A stretch of 15,406 bases of DNA from JAAEUB01 sp964550345 (GCA_964550345.1 CAZJYZ010000065.1:1-15406), one strand, 5' to 3'; counted from the stretch's first letter, positions 6,013-13,135 are shown. Made by a program: numbers and translations. Notes: generated by a model from the sequence alone, not told the origin.

Positions 6013-7835
6013 TCAACCGTAACCGATTTAGCCAGATTGCGCGGCTGGTCCACGTCGGTTCCGCGGGCAATCGCCGTGTGATAGGCCAAAAGCTGCGCCG
6101 GGATGGCATAGAGGATTGGCTGGATCATTTCAGGCGCGTCGGGCATGATCAGGCTTTTCCACACACCTTCGCCGCCTTGCGTACCGGCATCCGCGTCGGC
6201 GATCAGTAACACCTTGCCACCACGTGCCATAACCTCCTGCATATTCGAAACGGTCTTGTCAAAAAGCCCGTCATGGGGGGCCATGACCACGGTGGGTGTG
6301 TGTTTGTCGATCAGGGCGATAGGCCCGTGCTTAAGCTCGCCAGAGGGATAACCTTCGGCGTGTATATAGCTGATTTCTTTCAGTTTTAACGCACCTTCCA
6401 GGGCCAGAGGGTACATCTGACCACGACCAAGAAATAGCACATCACGTGCCTCGGAAAGCTCTGTGGCAATTGATTTAACAGCTTCGTCGATTGTCAGCGC
6501 ATGGCTCATCAAGCCTGGCAGTTTGCGTAAATCGCTCAGATGAACGGCCAGCGCATCATCATCTATTTCACCTCGCGCATGGGCGGCCTTCAGAACCATG
6601 AGCGCGAAGGTCGTCAATTGACAGGTGAAAGCTTTGGTCGAGGCAACCGACACTTCGACGCCCGCATGAATTTCAAGGGCGGTATCGCTTTCTCGGGCGA
6701 TCGAGCTTTCCGGCACATTGACCAGCGACACAACATGGTCGGCCTTGTCTGTGGCATAACGCAAAGCCGCCAATGTGTCGGCAGTTTCGCCCGACTGGCT
6801 GACGAAAACCGCGATGGAACCGGGCACGATCGGCGCTTCACGGTAGCGAAACTCGCTGGCGACATCCACATCGACTGGAAGACGTGCATAGCGTTCAAAC
6901 CAGTATTTCGCCACCATCCCGGCCAGATAGGCCGTGCCGCAGGCGACAATGCTGATGCGGGATACTTCCGCGAAATCAACACCCTGGATGTCCATTTCAA
7001 CCTTGGTACCATCCGCAGAAATATAAGCGTTCAGCAACTCGCCAACCACCATTGGCTGCTGGGCGATCTCTTTGGCCATGAAGTGGCGATAGCCTGCCTT
7101 TTCAATCTGGGTGCCTTCAATGCGTACCTCGCGCATCTCGCGGTTGGCACGGTTGCCAGCGGCATCAAAAATTTCGGCGCCAGCGCGGGTAATCACTGCC
7201 CAGTCGCCATCCTCCAGATAGGTGACCTTGTTCGTCATTGGTGCCAGCGCGATTGCGTCGGAGCCAACGAACATCTCGCCCTCCCCGTGGCCGATGGCCA
7301 GAGGCGGGCCTTGGCGGGCGGCAATCATCAGGTCGTCTTCGCCGTCGAACAGAAAACACAGGGCAAAGGCCCCTTCCAGCCGCGCCAGCGTGGCCTTGAC
7401 GGCATCCGCGTGGTTCATCCCCTGATTGAGGTGAAGCAAGGTCAGAAGGGCGACCAGTTCGGTATCTGTTTCTGTTTGAAATTCAATGCCTTGTTCTGAA
7501 AGTTGTTGGCGAATTTCACGGAAATTTTCGATAATTCCGTTATGCACCACCGCGACATTTCCGGCCTGATGGGGGTGGGCATTGTTTTCCGTGGGCGCCC
7601 CATGGGTGGCCCAGCGGGTGTGGCCGATGCCAGCCTTTCCCTGCAAAGGTGCGTGCACGAGCGCGTCGGAAAGATGAACGAGTTTGCCCACCGCCCTGCG
7701 ACGTTCAAGCGAACCCGTCGTGTTGATGGTTGCAATACCAGCGCTGTCATAGCCGCGATATTCCAGCCGTTTCAGGGCTTCAACAAGGATCGGGGCTGCT
7801 TCATGGTCTCCCAAAACGCCTACAATTCCACACAT
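6009..7835 (-). CDS. glmS: Glutamine-fructose-6-phosphate aminotransferase (isomerizing)
   Basis: Makes glucosamine-6-phosphate from fructose-6-phosphate and glutamine, the entry step to UDP-GlcNAc for peptidoglycan and LPS. The 608-residue length matches E. coli GlmS. The N-terminal glutaminase domain begins MCGIVG, so Cys2 becomes the processed N-terminal nucleophile; GHTRWATHG (71-79) and NNAHP (84-88) are its glutamine-site motifs. The two SIS sugar-isomerase domains show CGTAYLAG, SQSGETADTLAAL and the EGYPSGELKHGP block, and the chain ends DQPRNLAKSVTVE as in other GlmS proteins. The AGAGGAAA ribosome binding site (minus strand, 7850-7843) is strong. It lies 41 bp downstream of glmU, same strand, and overlaps the repair gene by 4 bases. 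The gap is too short for a glmS ribozyme. Confidence 0.98.
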   Translation of the reverse strand: MCGIVGVLGDHEAAPILVEALKRLEYRGYDSAGIATINTTGSLERRRAVGKLVHLSDALVHAPLQGKAGIGHTRWATHGAPTENNAHPHQAGNVAVVHNGIIENFREIRQQLSEQGIEFQTETDTELVALLTLLHLNQGMNHADAVKATLARLEGAFALCFLFDGEDDLMIAARQGPPLAIGHGEGEMFVGSDAIALAPMTNKVTYLEDGDWAVITRAGAEIFDAAGNRANREMREVRIEGTQIEKAGYRHFMAKEIAQQPMVVGELLNAYISADGTKVEMDIQGVDFAEVSRISIVACGTAYLAGMVAKYWFERYARLPVDVDVASEFRYREAPIVPGSIAVFVSQSGETADTLAALRYATDKADHVVSLVNVPESSIARESDTALEIHAGVEVSVASTKAFTCQLTTFALMVLKAAHARGEIDDDALAVHLSDLRKLPGLMSHALTIDEAVKSIATELSEARDVLFLGRGQMYPLALEGALKLKEISYIHAEGYPSGELKHGPIALIDKHTPTVVMAPHDGLFDKTVSNMQEVMARGGKVLLIADADAGTQGGEGVWKSLIMPDAPEMIQPILYAIPAQLLAYHTAIARGTDVDQPRNLAKSVTVE

Positions 7836-7862
7836 TTTAAGATTTCCTCTATGCAGAGTTTC

Positions 7863-7925
7863 ACTTTTCGAACTTTTTAGTTGATTTTTTGTCTAATTTC
7901 TTTGGCAGAACGTAACTTTTCGAAC
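7863..7925 (-). repeat. 11-bp direct repeat flanking the glmU stop codon
   Basis: The sequence ACTTTTCGAAC occurs at 7863-7873 (intergenic, ahead of glmS) and again at 7915-7925 (inside the last codons of glmU). On the coding strand both read GTTCGAAAAGT, starting 52 bases apart. The intergenic copy is embedded in a further near-repeat, AAAAGT-TCG-AAAAGT. No function is known to me; it could be chance, a small duplication, or paired binding sites for an RNA or protein controlling glmS. Confidence 0.6.
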
Positions 7926-9232
7926 AATCTACGGGCAAGGCCAGGTTTGACCTCCATTTTCGCGCGCCCAACTGCCATAGCGCCATCCGGCACGTCGTTG
8001 GTGACGATTGTACCGGTGGCGCTCATGGCTTCGTCGCCAACGCGTACCGGGGCAACCAGCATCGTGTTCGACCCGATAAAGGCGCGTGCGCCAATGTGGC
8101 TGTGGTGCTTGGAAACCCCATCATAGTTGCAGGTGATGGTGCCTGCGCCGATATTTGCAGCCTCGCCAACGAAGGCGTCCCCGACATAGGATAGATGGTT
8201 AACCTTTGCACCCTGGCTGATCTCTGCATTTTTAATTTCAACAAAATTGCCGACCTTCGCAGCCTCGGCAAGTTCGGCGCCGGGGCGCAGGCGGGCATAG
8301 GGGCCAACTATGGCACCACGCGAAACATGGCACCCTTCCAGATGGCTGAATGCGCGGATGCGCGCCCCGTTTTCGACGGTGACACCGGGGCCGAACACCA
8401 CATTGGGCTCAATCACAGCGTCACGCCCAAGCAGGGTATCATAGGCAAATATCACGGTTTCCGGAGCGGGCATCGCAACCCCATTACCCAGAGCCTCGGT
8501 GCGGGCGCGGGTCTGAAAGCTGGCCTCGGCGCGCTGCAGCTCTTCGCGGGTGTTGATGCCTAATGTTTCGGCCTCGTCACAGAGGACCACGCCGGTTTTA
8601 AGCCCTCGGCCGCGGGCAATACCAATAATGTCCGTCAGGTAATATTCTTCGTTGGCATTGTCATTGCCTACTTCGGAGATCAGGTCAAAAAGCACGGTGG
8701 AATCAGCGGCAATAACGCCAGAATTACAAAGGCTTAAAGCGCGTTCTTCAGGGGTTGCATCCTTGAATTCCACAATGCTGTCCAGTATGTCCCCCTGAAT
8801 TACCAGCCGCCCGTAGCGGCCCGGATCCGCGGCCTCAAAACCTAAAACGACCACATCCGTACCGGATGTGCGCGCCTCTTTCATGGCCCCAAGCGTGTCA
8901 CCCGAAATGAACGGCGTATCGCCATAAAGCACCAACGCGTCGCCGGAGAAATCAGCCAATGCCTCTGCCGCCTGTGCCGCAGCATGCGCCGTGCCAAGCT
9001 GTTCGTCCTGCCGGATCACTGTGATGTCGGGATCAAGCGTTTTCGCCGCTTTCCCCACCTCATCACCACCATGGCCAACCACAAGGGTCACACGGTCGGG
9101 TGCCAGGGCACTGCCTGCACGCAGGGCATGGGCAAATAGCGGCGCACCGGCAAGTTCATGCATGACTTTGGGCAGGTCTGAATTCATCCTTGTGCCCTGA
9201 CCGGCGGCCAGAATGATTAAAGCTGTTGCCAT
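7877..9232 (-). CDS. glmU: Bifunctional GlmU: glucosamine-1-phosphate acetyltransferase / GlcNAc-1-phosphate uridyltransferase
   Basis: A two-domain enzyme of 451 residues that acetylates GlcN-1-P and then couples it to UTP to give UDP-GlcNAc. The N-terminal uridyltransferase domain has the nucleotide-binding signature LAAGQGTRMNSDLPKV (8-23) and the metal ligand Asp105 in YGDTPF. The C-terminal left-handed beta-helix (about 255-430) shows hexapeptide repeats, and active-site residues Lys334, catalytic His346 and Tyr349 in KVNHLSYVGD, Asn360, and Asn369-Tyr370 in TCNYDG. All catalytic positions are intact. Length is close to the E. coli enzyme. It is the first gene of glmU-glmS-alkD-like and is divergent from gph. 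The region before the ATG has only a modest A/G-rich ribosome binding site. Confidence 0.98.
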   Translation of the reverse strand: MATALIILAAGQGTRMNSDLPKVMHELAGAPLFAHALRAGSALAPDRVTLVVGHGGDEVGKAAKTLDPDITVIRQDEQLGTAHAAAQAAEALADFSGDALVLYGDTPFISGDTLGAMKEARTSGTDVVVLGFEAADPGRYGRLVIQGDILDSIVEFKDATPEERALSLCNSGVIAADSTVLFDLISEVGNDNANEEYYLTDIIGIARGRGLKTGVVLCDEAETLGINTREELQRAEASFQTRARTEALGNGVAMPAPETVIFAYDTLLGRDAVIEPNVVFGPGVTVENGARIRAFSHLEGCHVSRGAIVGPYARLRPGAELAEAAKVGNFVEIKNAEISQGAKVNHLSYVGDAFVGEAANIGAGTITCNYDGVSKHHSHIGARAFIGSNTMLVAPVRVGDEAMSATGTIVTNDVPDGAMAVGRAKMEVKPGLARRLFEKLRSAKEIRQKIN

Positions 9233-9353
9233 ATGCTGCTCTTTTCTTTTTGCTGCGACCGTTTTACCTTTTGTTCACCTTGCTGCAAGAGGAAGGACTT
9301 CACTTTGTTTTTCGTCAGGTTACAGTAATGGGCGGGGACTTGCCGAGGGAAAT
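9233..9353. promoter_or_regulatory. Divergent promoter region between glmU and gph
   Basis: This 121-bp gap must hold the start signals of both divergent transcripts. For glmU a weak candidate on the minus strand is TTGCAG (9288-9283), 16 bases, then TAAAAC (9266-9261). For gph no convincing -35/-10 pair was found; GAGGGA at 9345-9350 is its ribosome binding site. No long dyad or operator stands out. Confidence 0.4.
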
Positions 9354-10016
9354 ATGAAAACAGTCATTTTTGATCTGGACGGGACGCTGGCAGATACGTC
9401 AGGCGACCTGATTGCGGCGGCTAATGCCTGTTTTCGCAGCCTTGGCCATGGTGACCTGCTTGATCCGGTGGACGACAAGAGAACTGCCTTCGCGGGTGGT
9501 CGCGCCATGTTGCGGCTGGGATTTGAGCGTTTGGGGCAGGGCAGTGAGGCTGAGATTGACCGGGAATTTCCGAAGTTTATAGATTTTTATGCCGCCGATA
9601 TTGACCGCCACTCCTTTCTGTATCCGGGCGCGCGCGAGGGTGTGGAGCGGTTGCTTAGCACTGGTTACGCGGTGGGGATCTGCACAAATAAACCTGCGGG
9701 ATTGGCCGAAGACCTGATGCGCCGGTTGGGGGTTCGTGATCTTTTCGCATCGTTGATCGGGGCAGACACACTACCCACAAGAAAGCCCGATTCCGCCCCG
9801 TTTTATGCAGCCGTGGAGCATGCCGGGGGCGACGCAGCGCAGGCCGTGTTGGTCGGCGACACCGTGACCGACCGCGAAACCGCGCGCGCAGCAAATGCGC
9901 CCTGTCTTTTGGTGACTTTTGGGCCCGAAGGGCACGGGGTGACGCGCCTTGAGGCCGAGGGGTATTTGCACGGCTATGACGGGTTGGACGAGGCCGTGCA
10001 CGCCTTAATCGGCTGA
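9354..10016 (+). CDS. gph: HAD-family phosphoglycolate phosphatase-like hydrolase
   Basis: A 220-residue HAD-superfamily phosphatase resembling Gph, which dephosphorylates 2-phosphoglycolate formed during DNA 3'-end repair or photorespiration-type metabolism. HAD motif I is DLDGTLADT with nucleophile Asp7 and acid/base Asp9; motif II is Thr111 in CTNKP; motif III is Lys144 in RKPD; motif IV is GDTVTD with Asp169 and Asp173. An alpha-helical cap lies at about 15-85. The start at 9354 is chosen for GAGGGA four to nine bases upstream and because it puts motif I at the N-terminus; an upstream in-frame ATG at 9213 would add 47 unrelated residues and run into glmU. HAD specificity is hard to assign, so the substrate is probable rather than certain. 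The last 43 bases overlap the convergent MmgE/PrpD gene. Confidence 0.87.
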   Translation: MKTVIFDLDGTLADTSGDLIAAANACFRSLGHGDLLDPVDDKRTAFAGGRAMLRLGFERLGQGSEAEIDREFPKFIDFYAADIDRHSFLYPGAREGVERLLSTGYAVGICTNKPAGLAEDLMRRLGVRDLFASLIGADTLPTRKPDSAPFYAAVEHAGGDAAQAVLVGDTVTDRETARAANAPCLLVTFGPEGHGVTRLEAEGYLHGYDGLDEAVHALIG

Positions 10017-11323
10017 GTGAGCAAAGCGCGCAGGGGCGCAAGCCCTTGTGTGCGCAATGTGTCGATTGCGGCTTCAACTTCCCGGGCTTTGTCTTCCCCA
10101 ATAACCGGGGCGGCGAAGGCGTGAAACTTGGCGCGCAATTCAGCCTCGGTGGGGGGCGCGTCCGGGTCCCATCGTGGCTGGGTCCAGCCGCTTGTCAGCA
10201 CGTCGCCTGACCTCAGGATAAGACGCACCCGTGCCAGCCTTGTCGCCGGAAAGGCCGCGTTGGCGTGATCACTTTCACACATCGTCAGAGACCTGGAAAG
10301 GCGCAGTATTTCAGGGTCTTGCAGGGCGTCATCGGTAATATCCTGGGGGGCCACCTGACCGCGCACCATTGCCACGGCGCAGGGGAACGAGGTTGAATAT
10401 TGCGCCGCATCGGTATCTGTCGGGCTGTTGGTCGCCAGCCGCACGGATTCGTGAAAGGTCTCAACCTCGATATGCGCCACATCCCCAGCAACCAGCCCAT
10501 GTTTGCGGCGCAGTTCAAGTATCGCCTCGATCGGGGCCTGCGCCCAGCGGCACACCGGGTAGGGTTTATAATATTGTTCTTTGATCAGCCAGCGGTTGCC
10601 CAGATCACGCCAGTATTCTGGCGCCTGTTCCAGCGTCAGGGCCGGGGCACCGGTAAAGCCACTTTGTGCAAGATATGCCGCCGAGGTCCCGGCCATCGCC
10701 CCCCAGCCCGAGCCGTCTTTGACCATGGTCGGGTGATCAATACAGCGCATCATCTGACTGCGCGGCCCGTGATATTCGGCGATGCCAAGGGCGTGACGTG
10801 TTTGCGGGGCATCAAGTTTCAGGGTGCGCGCGCCGATCCCCGCCGCAGCGACGGCCACCCATGCACCGGATGTGTGATAATCGCTTGTTGTGCCATGCAG
10901 GGCCAGAGCCAGCCGGCAGGCAAGTTCGTAACCTACAGTAATTGTTGTGATAAACTCCTTGCCGTCGTCGTTTCCAATATCCATGGCAAAAGCCATGGCG
11001 GCGGCGAAAACGCCACAACCTGCATGCCCCTTGGCTGTGTTGAAACCATCATGGCCATCAAGCGCGTCGATGGTGGCAGCTGTGGTCAGGGCGTGCCCTG
11101 CTGGAGAAGTGGCGCGCCCGTCAAACAACATCGGCAAGTCCCCGCCAAAGAGCAGCGGCGCGCTGTCACGCAGGATATGCGAGGCGCGGGTGGTGGAGCC
11201 ACCTATGGCGACGCCCACAAGGTCCAGAAGGTTCAGCAGCGCCTGGTGGCGAACCTGTTCGGGTAAAGCCTCATAAGTCAGGTCATGCAGAAAGTTGAGC
11301 GGGTTTTGTACTGGACGGGTCAT
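9974..11323 (-). CDS. MmgE/PrpD family protein (2-methylcitrate dehydratase-like fold)
   Basis: A 449-residue member of the MmgE/PrpD family, which includes 2-methylcitrate dehydratase, cis-aconitate decarboxylase and iminodisuccinate epimerase. Family hallmarks visible: ATIDALDGHDGF (83-94), the GHAGCGVFAAAMAFA helix (99-113), the substrate-pocket segment YYKPYPVCRWAQAPIEA (251-267), and AAQYSTSFPCAVA (306-318). The start at 11323 begins the conserved domain; the open frame continues upstream to 11680, but that part is antisense to ivd and unconserved-looking. The chosen ATG has no good ribosome binding site, so a nearby alternative start is possible. No prpB, prpC or acnD gene is adjacent, so a methylcitrate role is not supported by context. 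It is divergent from ivd, sharing a 151-bp regulatory gap, and its 3' end overlaps gph by 43 bases. Confidence 0.85.
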   Translation of the reverse strand: MTRPVQNPLNFLHDLTYEALPEQVRHQALLNLLDLVGVAIGGSTTRASHILRDSAPLLFGGDLPMLFDGRATSPAGHALTTAATIDALDGHDGFNTAKGHAGCGVFAAAMAFAMDIGNDDGKEFITTITVGYELACRLALALHGTTSDYHTSGAWVAVAAAGIGARTLKLDAPQTRHALGIAEYHGPRSQMMRCIDHPTMVKDGSGWGAMAGTSAAYLAQSGFTGAPALTLEQAPEYWRDLGNRWLIKEQYYKPYPVCRWAQAPIEAILELRRKHGLVAGDVAHIEVETFHESVRLATNSPTDTDAAQYSTSFPCAVAMVRGQVAPQDITDDALQDPEILRLSRSLTMCESDHANAAFPATRLARVRLILRSGDVLTSGWTQPRWDPDAPPTEAELRAKFHAFAAPVIGEDKAREVEAAIDTLRTQGLAPLRALLTQPIKACTASSNPS

Positions 11324-11358
11324 ACCCAAGCTTTGCAGGCAAGTGCGTGCGTGAATTG

Positions 11359-11373
11359 TCTGTTTGCGACAGA
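11359..11373. promoter_or_regulatory. Dyad TCTGT-N5-ACAGA
   Basis: A perfect 5-bp-arm inverted repeat with a 5-base spacer, 36 bp upstream of the MmgE/PrpD start. It could be an operator or a leader hairpin. Arms this short may be chance; its interest lies in being one of three dyads in the same gap. Confidence 0.3.
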
Positions 11374-11381
11374 TTTTTCGC

Positions 11382-11396
11382 CGCGACCGGGTCGCG
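11382..11396. promoter_or_regulatory. Perfect 15-bp dyad CGCGACC-G-GGTCGCG
   Basis: Seven-base arms are perfectly complementary around one central base, in the middle of the gap between the MmgE/PrpD gene and ivd. There is no T-run after it on either strand, since the adjacent T5 tract precedes it on the plus strand, so a terminator is unlikely. It is better read as a protein-binding site or a very stable hairpin in the leader of the minus-strand gene. Confidence 0.45.
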
Positions 11397-11412
11397 TGAC
11401 GCAGCGTGCCGC

Positions 11413-11441
11413 TTGACCGGGACAGGTCCTGCGTATTAAAT
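11413..11441 (+). promoter_or_regulatory. Probable sigma-70-type promoter of the leucine-degradation operon
   Basis: TTGACC at 11413-11418 (5 of 6 to the -35 consensus) is 17 bases from TTAAAT at 11436-11441, or 15 bases from the overlapping TATTAA at 11434-11439. The start site would fall near 11448, giving a leader of about 27 bases before the ivd ATG, which includes the GGAGG ribosome binding site at 11466-11470. Confidence 0.5.
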
Positions 11442-11454
11442 GAACAAGTGTTCA
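11441..11454. promoter_or_regulatory. Operator-like dyad TGAACA-AG-TGTTCA at the ivd promoter
   Basis: Six-base perfect arms around a 2-base centre, starting at the end of the -10 box and covering the predicted transcription start. That placement is typical of repressor sites. The length and symmetry resemble sites bound by TetR-type regulators of acyl-CoA catabolism. No regulator gene is in this window, so the cognate protein is unknown. Confidence 0.55.
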
Positions 11455-11474
11455 ATAAATCTGCCGGAGGCACC

Positions 11475-12638
11475 ATGTTCAACGCAACAATGACTTTTGA
11501 TCTGGGCGAAGACGTTAATGCTCTGCGCGAGATGGTGCATCGGTTTGCGCAGGAGCGGATCAAACCGATCGCGGCAGAAATTGATGTCAGCAACGATTTC
11601 CCAGCGCATTTGTGGAAAGAGTTTGGTGAGCTTGGCCTGCTGGGTGTCACCACGCCCGAGGAATATGGGGGTGCCGACATGTCCTATCTGGCGCATGTTG
11701 TAGCGGTCGAGGAAATTGCCCGCGCCTCGGCCAGCGTTTCCCTGTCATACGGCGCCCATAGCAACCTTTGTGTGAACCAGATACGGCGCAATGCCACGCA
11801 TGAACAAAAGCAGCATTTCCTGCCCAAGCTGATTTCCGGTGAGCATGTAGGTGCCCTGGCGATGAGCGAGGCGGGGGCTGGCTCGGACGTGGTGTCGATG
11901 AAGCTGCGCGCCGAAAAAAGGAACGGATATTATAGCCTTAGCGGCACAAAATTCTGGATCACCAACGGGCCTGATGCCGATGTATTGGTGGTTTACGCTA
12001 AAACCGACCCCGATGCCGGACCCAAGGGCATCACCGCCTTTATCGTCGAAAAGAGCATGAAGGGTTTCTCCACCGGCCCGCATTTTGACAAGCTGGGTAT
12101 GCGCGGCAGCAACACCGCCGAGCTGATTTTCGACAATGTCGAAGTGCCGTTTGAGAATGTGCTAGGTGAAGAAGGCCGCGGTGTCGCGGTCCTGATGAGC
12201 GGGTTGGATTATGAGCGCGTGGTGCTGTCCGGCATTGGCACTGGCATCATGGCGGCCTGTATGGACGAGGTCATGCCCTACCTGGCTCAACGCCAGCAAT
12301 TTGGCCGCCCGATCGGAGATTTCCAGCTTATGCAGGGTAAAATCGCCGATATGTACACGGCAATGAATTCGGCCCGGGCCTATATTTATGAGGTGGCCAA
12401 AGCCTGCGATCGCGGACAGGTGACACGGCAGGATGCGGCGGCCTGTGTGCTTTATGCTTCGGAAGAGGCGATGAAAGTCAGCCATCAGGCGGTGCAGGCC
12501 ATGGGCGGCATGGGCTTCATGAATGAAAGCCCGGTGGCGCGCATTTTCCGTGACGCCAAGCTGATGGAAATCGGCGCCGGCACCAGTGAAATCAGGCGCA
12601 TGCTGATCGGGCGCGAGTTAATGGGGGCGATGAAGTGA
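11475..12638 (+). CDS. ivd: Isovaleryl-CoA dehydrogenase (leucine degradation)
   Basis: A 387-residue FAD-dependent acyl-CoA dehydrogenase that oxidises isovaleryl-CoA to 3-methylcrotonyl-CoA and passes electrons to ETF. ACAD signatures are present: AMSEAGAGSDVVSM (129-142), WITNGPDADV (161-170) and QAMGGMGFMNESPVARIFRD (341-360). The diagnostic point is the catalytic base. Glu247 in the LDYERVVL segment matches the unusual Glu254 position of human IVD, while the C-terminal motif IGAGTSEIRR lacks the Glu used by most other ACADs. This, and the following MCC genes, make IVD a firm call. The start is fixed by GGAGG at 11466-11470, four bases before the ATG; an in-frame ATG at 11406 lies upstream of the predicted start site and is rejected. 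It is the first gene of the operon; its stop overlaps the next gene by GTGA. Confidence 0.97.
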   Translation: MFNATMTFDLGEDVNALREMVHRFAQERIKPIAAEIDVSNDFPAHLWKEFGELGLLGVTTPEEYGGADMSYLAHVVAVEEIARASASVSLSYGAHSNLCVNQIRRNATHEQKQHFLPKLISGEHVGALAMSEAGAGSDVVSMKLRAEKRNGYYSLSGTKFWITNGPDADVLVVYAKTDPDAGPKGITAFIVEKSMKGFSTGPHFDKLGMRGSNTAELIFDNVEVPFENVLGEEGRGVAVLMSGLDYERVVLSGIGTGIMAACMDEVMPYLAQRQQFGRPIGDFQLMQGKIADMYTAMNSARAYIYEVAKACDRGQVTRQDAAACVLYASEEAMKVSHQAVQAMGGMGFMNESPVARIFRDAKLMEIGAGTSEIRRMLIGRELMGAMK

Positions 12639-13135
12639 GGGGTATCGCAATCATCCTGGCGCTGCTGGCCGCGCCACTGACAGCGCCACTGGCAGCGCAG
12701 GAATTGTCGTTCAGCTCTTTGGCGACAGAGGCATGTCTGTCTTCGGCTGAAAATGCAGCGGAGCGGGCCGTATGCGCCGGAGAAGCGGCAAATGCCTGTA
12801 TGCGGGATACACCTGGCGGCTATGCCACCGTGGTGATCGGTGGCTGTTTTTCTCTCGAGCTTGATTGGTGGGACGCAAAGCTGAACGCTATCTATCAGGT
12901 GCGTTTGAAAGAGGCGCAGGCATTTGACGCAACTATCCCCGATTACCTGCCCTCGCAGGTCGAAGCGTTGCGGGCGATGCAGCGCGCCTGGATCCCCTTT
13001 CGTGACGAAAAATGTGGTTTTGAACGTACGCAATGGGGCGGCGGCACCGGCGCGGGTCCGGCCTTTCTGGCATGTCTGATGCACGAGACGGCCGATCAGG
13101 TCCTGTATCTCGAATTTAGTCGGATGGGGGGATGA
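12635..13135 (+). CDS. Secreted LprI/DUF1311-type protein within the leucine operon
   Basis: A 166-residue exported protein. It starts at a GTG that overlaps the ivd TGA (GTGA), so translation is coupled to ivd. Residues 1-21 form a Sec signal peptide ending around ALAAQE. The mature part has six cysteines (34, 47, 55, 71, 127, 147), consistent with disulfides in the periplasm. The C-terminal half, with AMQRAWIPFRDEKCGFE (114-130) and a later Cys in ACLMHETADQVLYL, matches the DUF1311/LprI pattern of W..fRd..C followed by C...T. LprI of Mycobacterium tuberculosis inhibits lysozyme, but most family members are untested. Its function here, between two mitochondrial-type catabolic enzymes, is unexplained. 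The family call is probable rather than certain. Confidence 0.78.
   Translation: MRGIAIILALLAAPLTAPLAAQELSFSSLATEACLSSAENAAERAVCAGEAANACMRDTPGGYATVVIGGCFSLELDWWDAKLNAIYQVRLKEAQAFDATIPDYLPSQVEALRAMQRAWIPFRDEKCGFERTQWGGGTGAGPAFLACLMHETADQVLYLEFSRMGG

Noticed and set aside
6540..7499. Long open frame (319 codons) on the plus strand opposite glmS
   Set aside because: It lies wholly antisense to an intact, highly conserved glmS, has no recognisable domain, and is the kind of shadow frame created by the codon bias of a GC-rich gene.
7836..7876. glmS ribozyme upstream of glmS
   Set aside because: The gap is only 41 bases, far too short, and the ribozyme is typical of Firmicutes and relatives.
9213..9353. 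Longer start for gph
   Set aside because: It would place HAD motif I 47 residues inside, overlaps the glmU start, and lacks a ribosome binding site, whereas 9354 has GAGGGA.
11406..11474. Upstream in-frame start for ivd
   Set aside because: It lies upstream of the predicted transcription start; GGAGG precedes the ATG at 11475 and the protein then has normal length.
11324..11680. N-terminal extension of the MmgE/PrpD gene up to 11680
   Set aside because: It would overlap ivd on the opposite strand, cross the promoter/operator region, and adds 119 residues with no family similarity.
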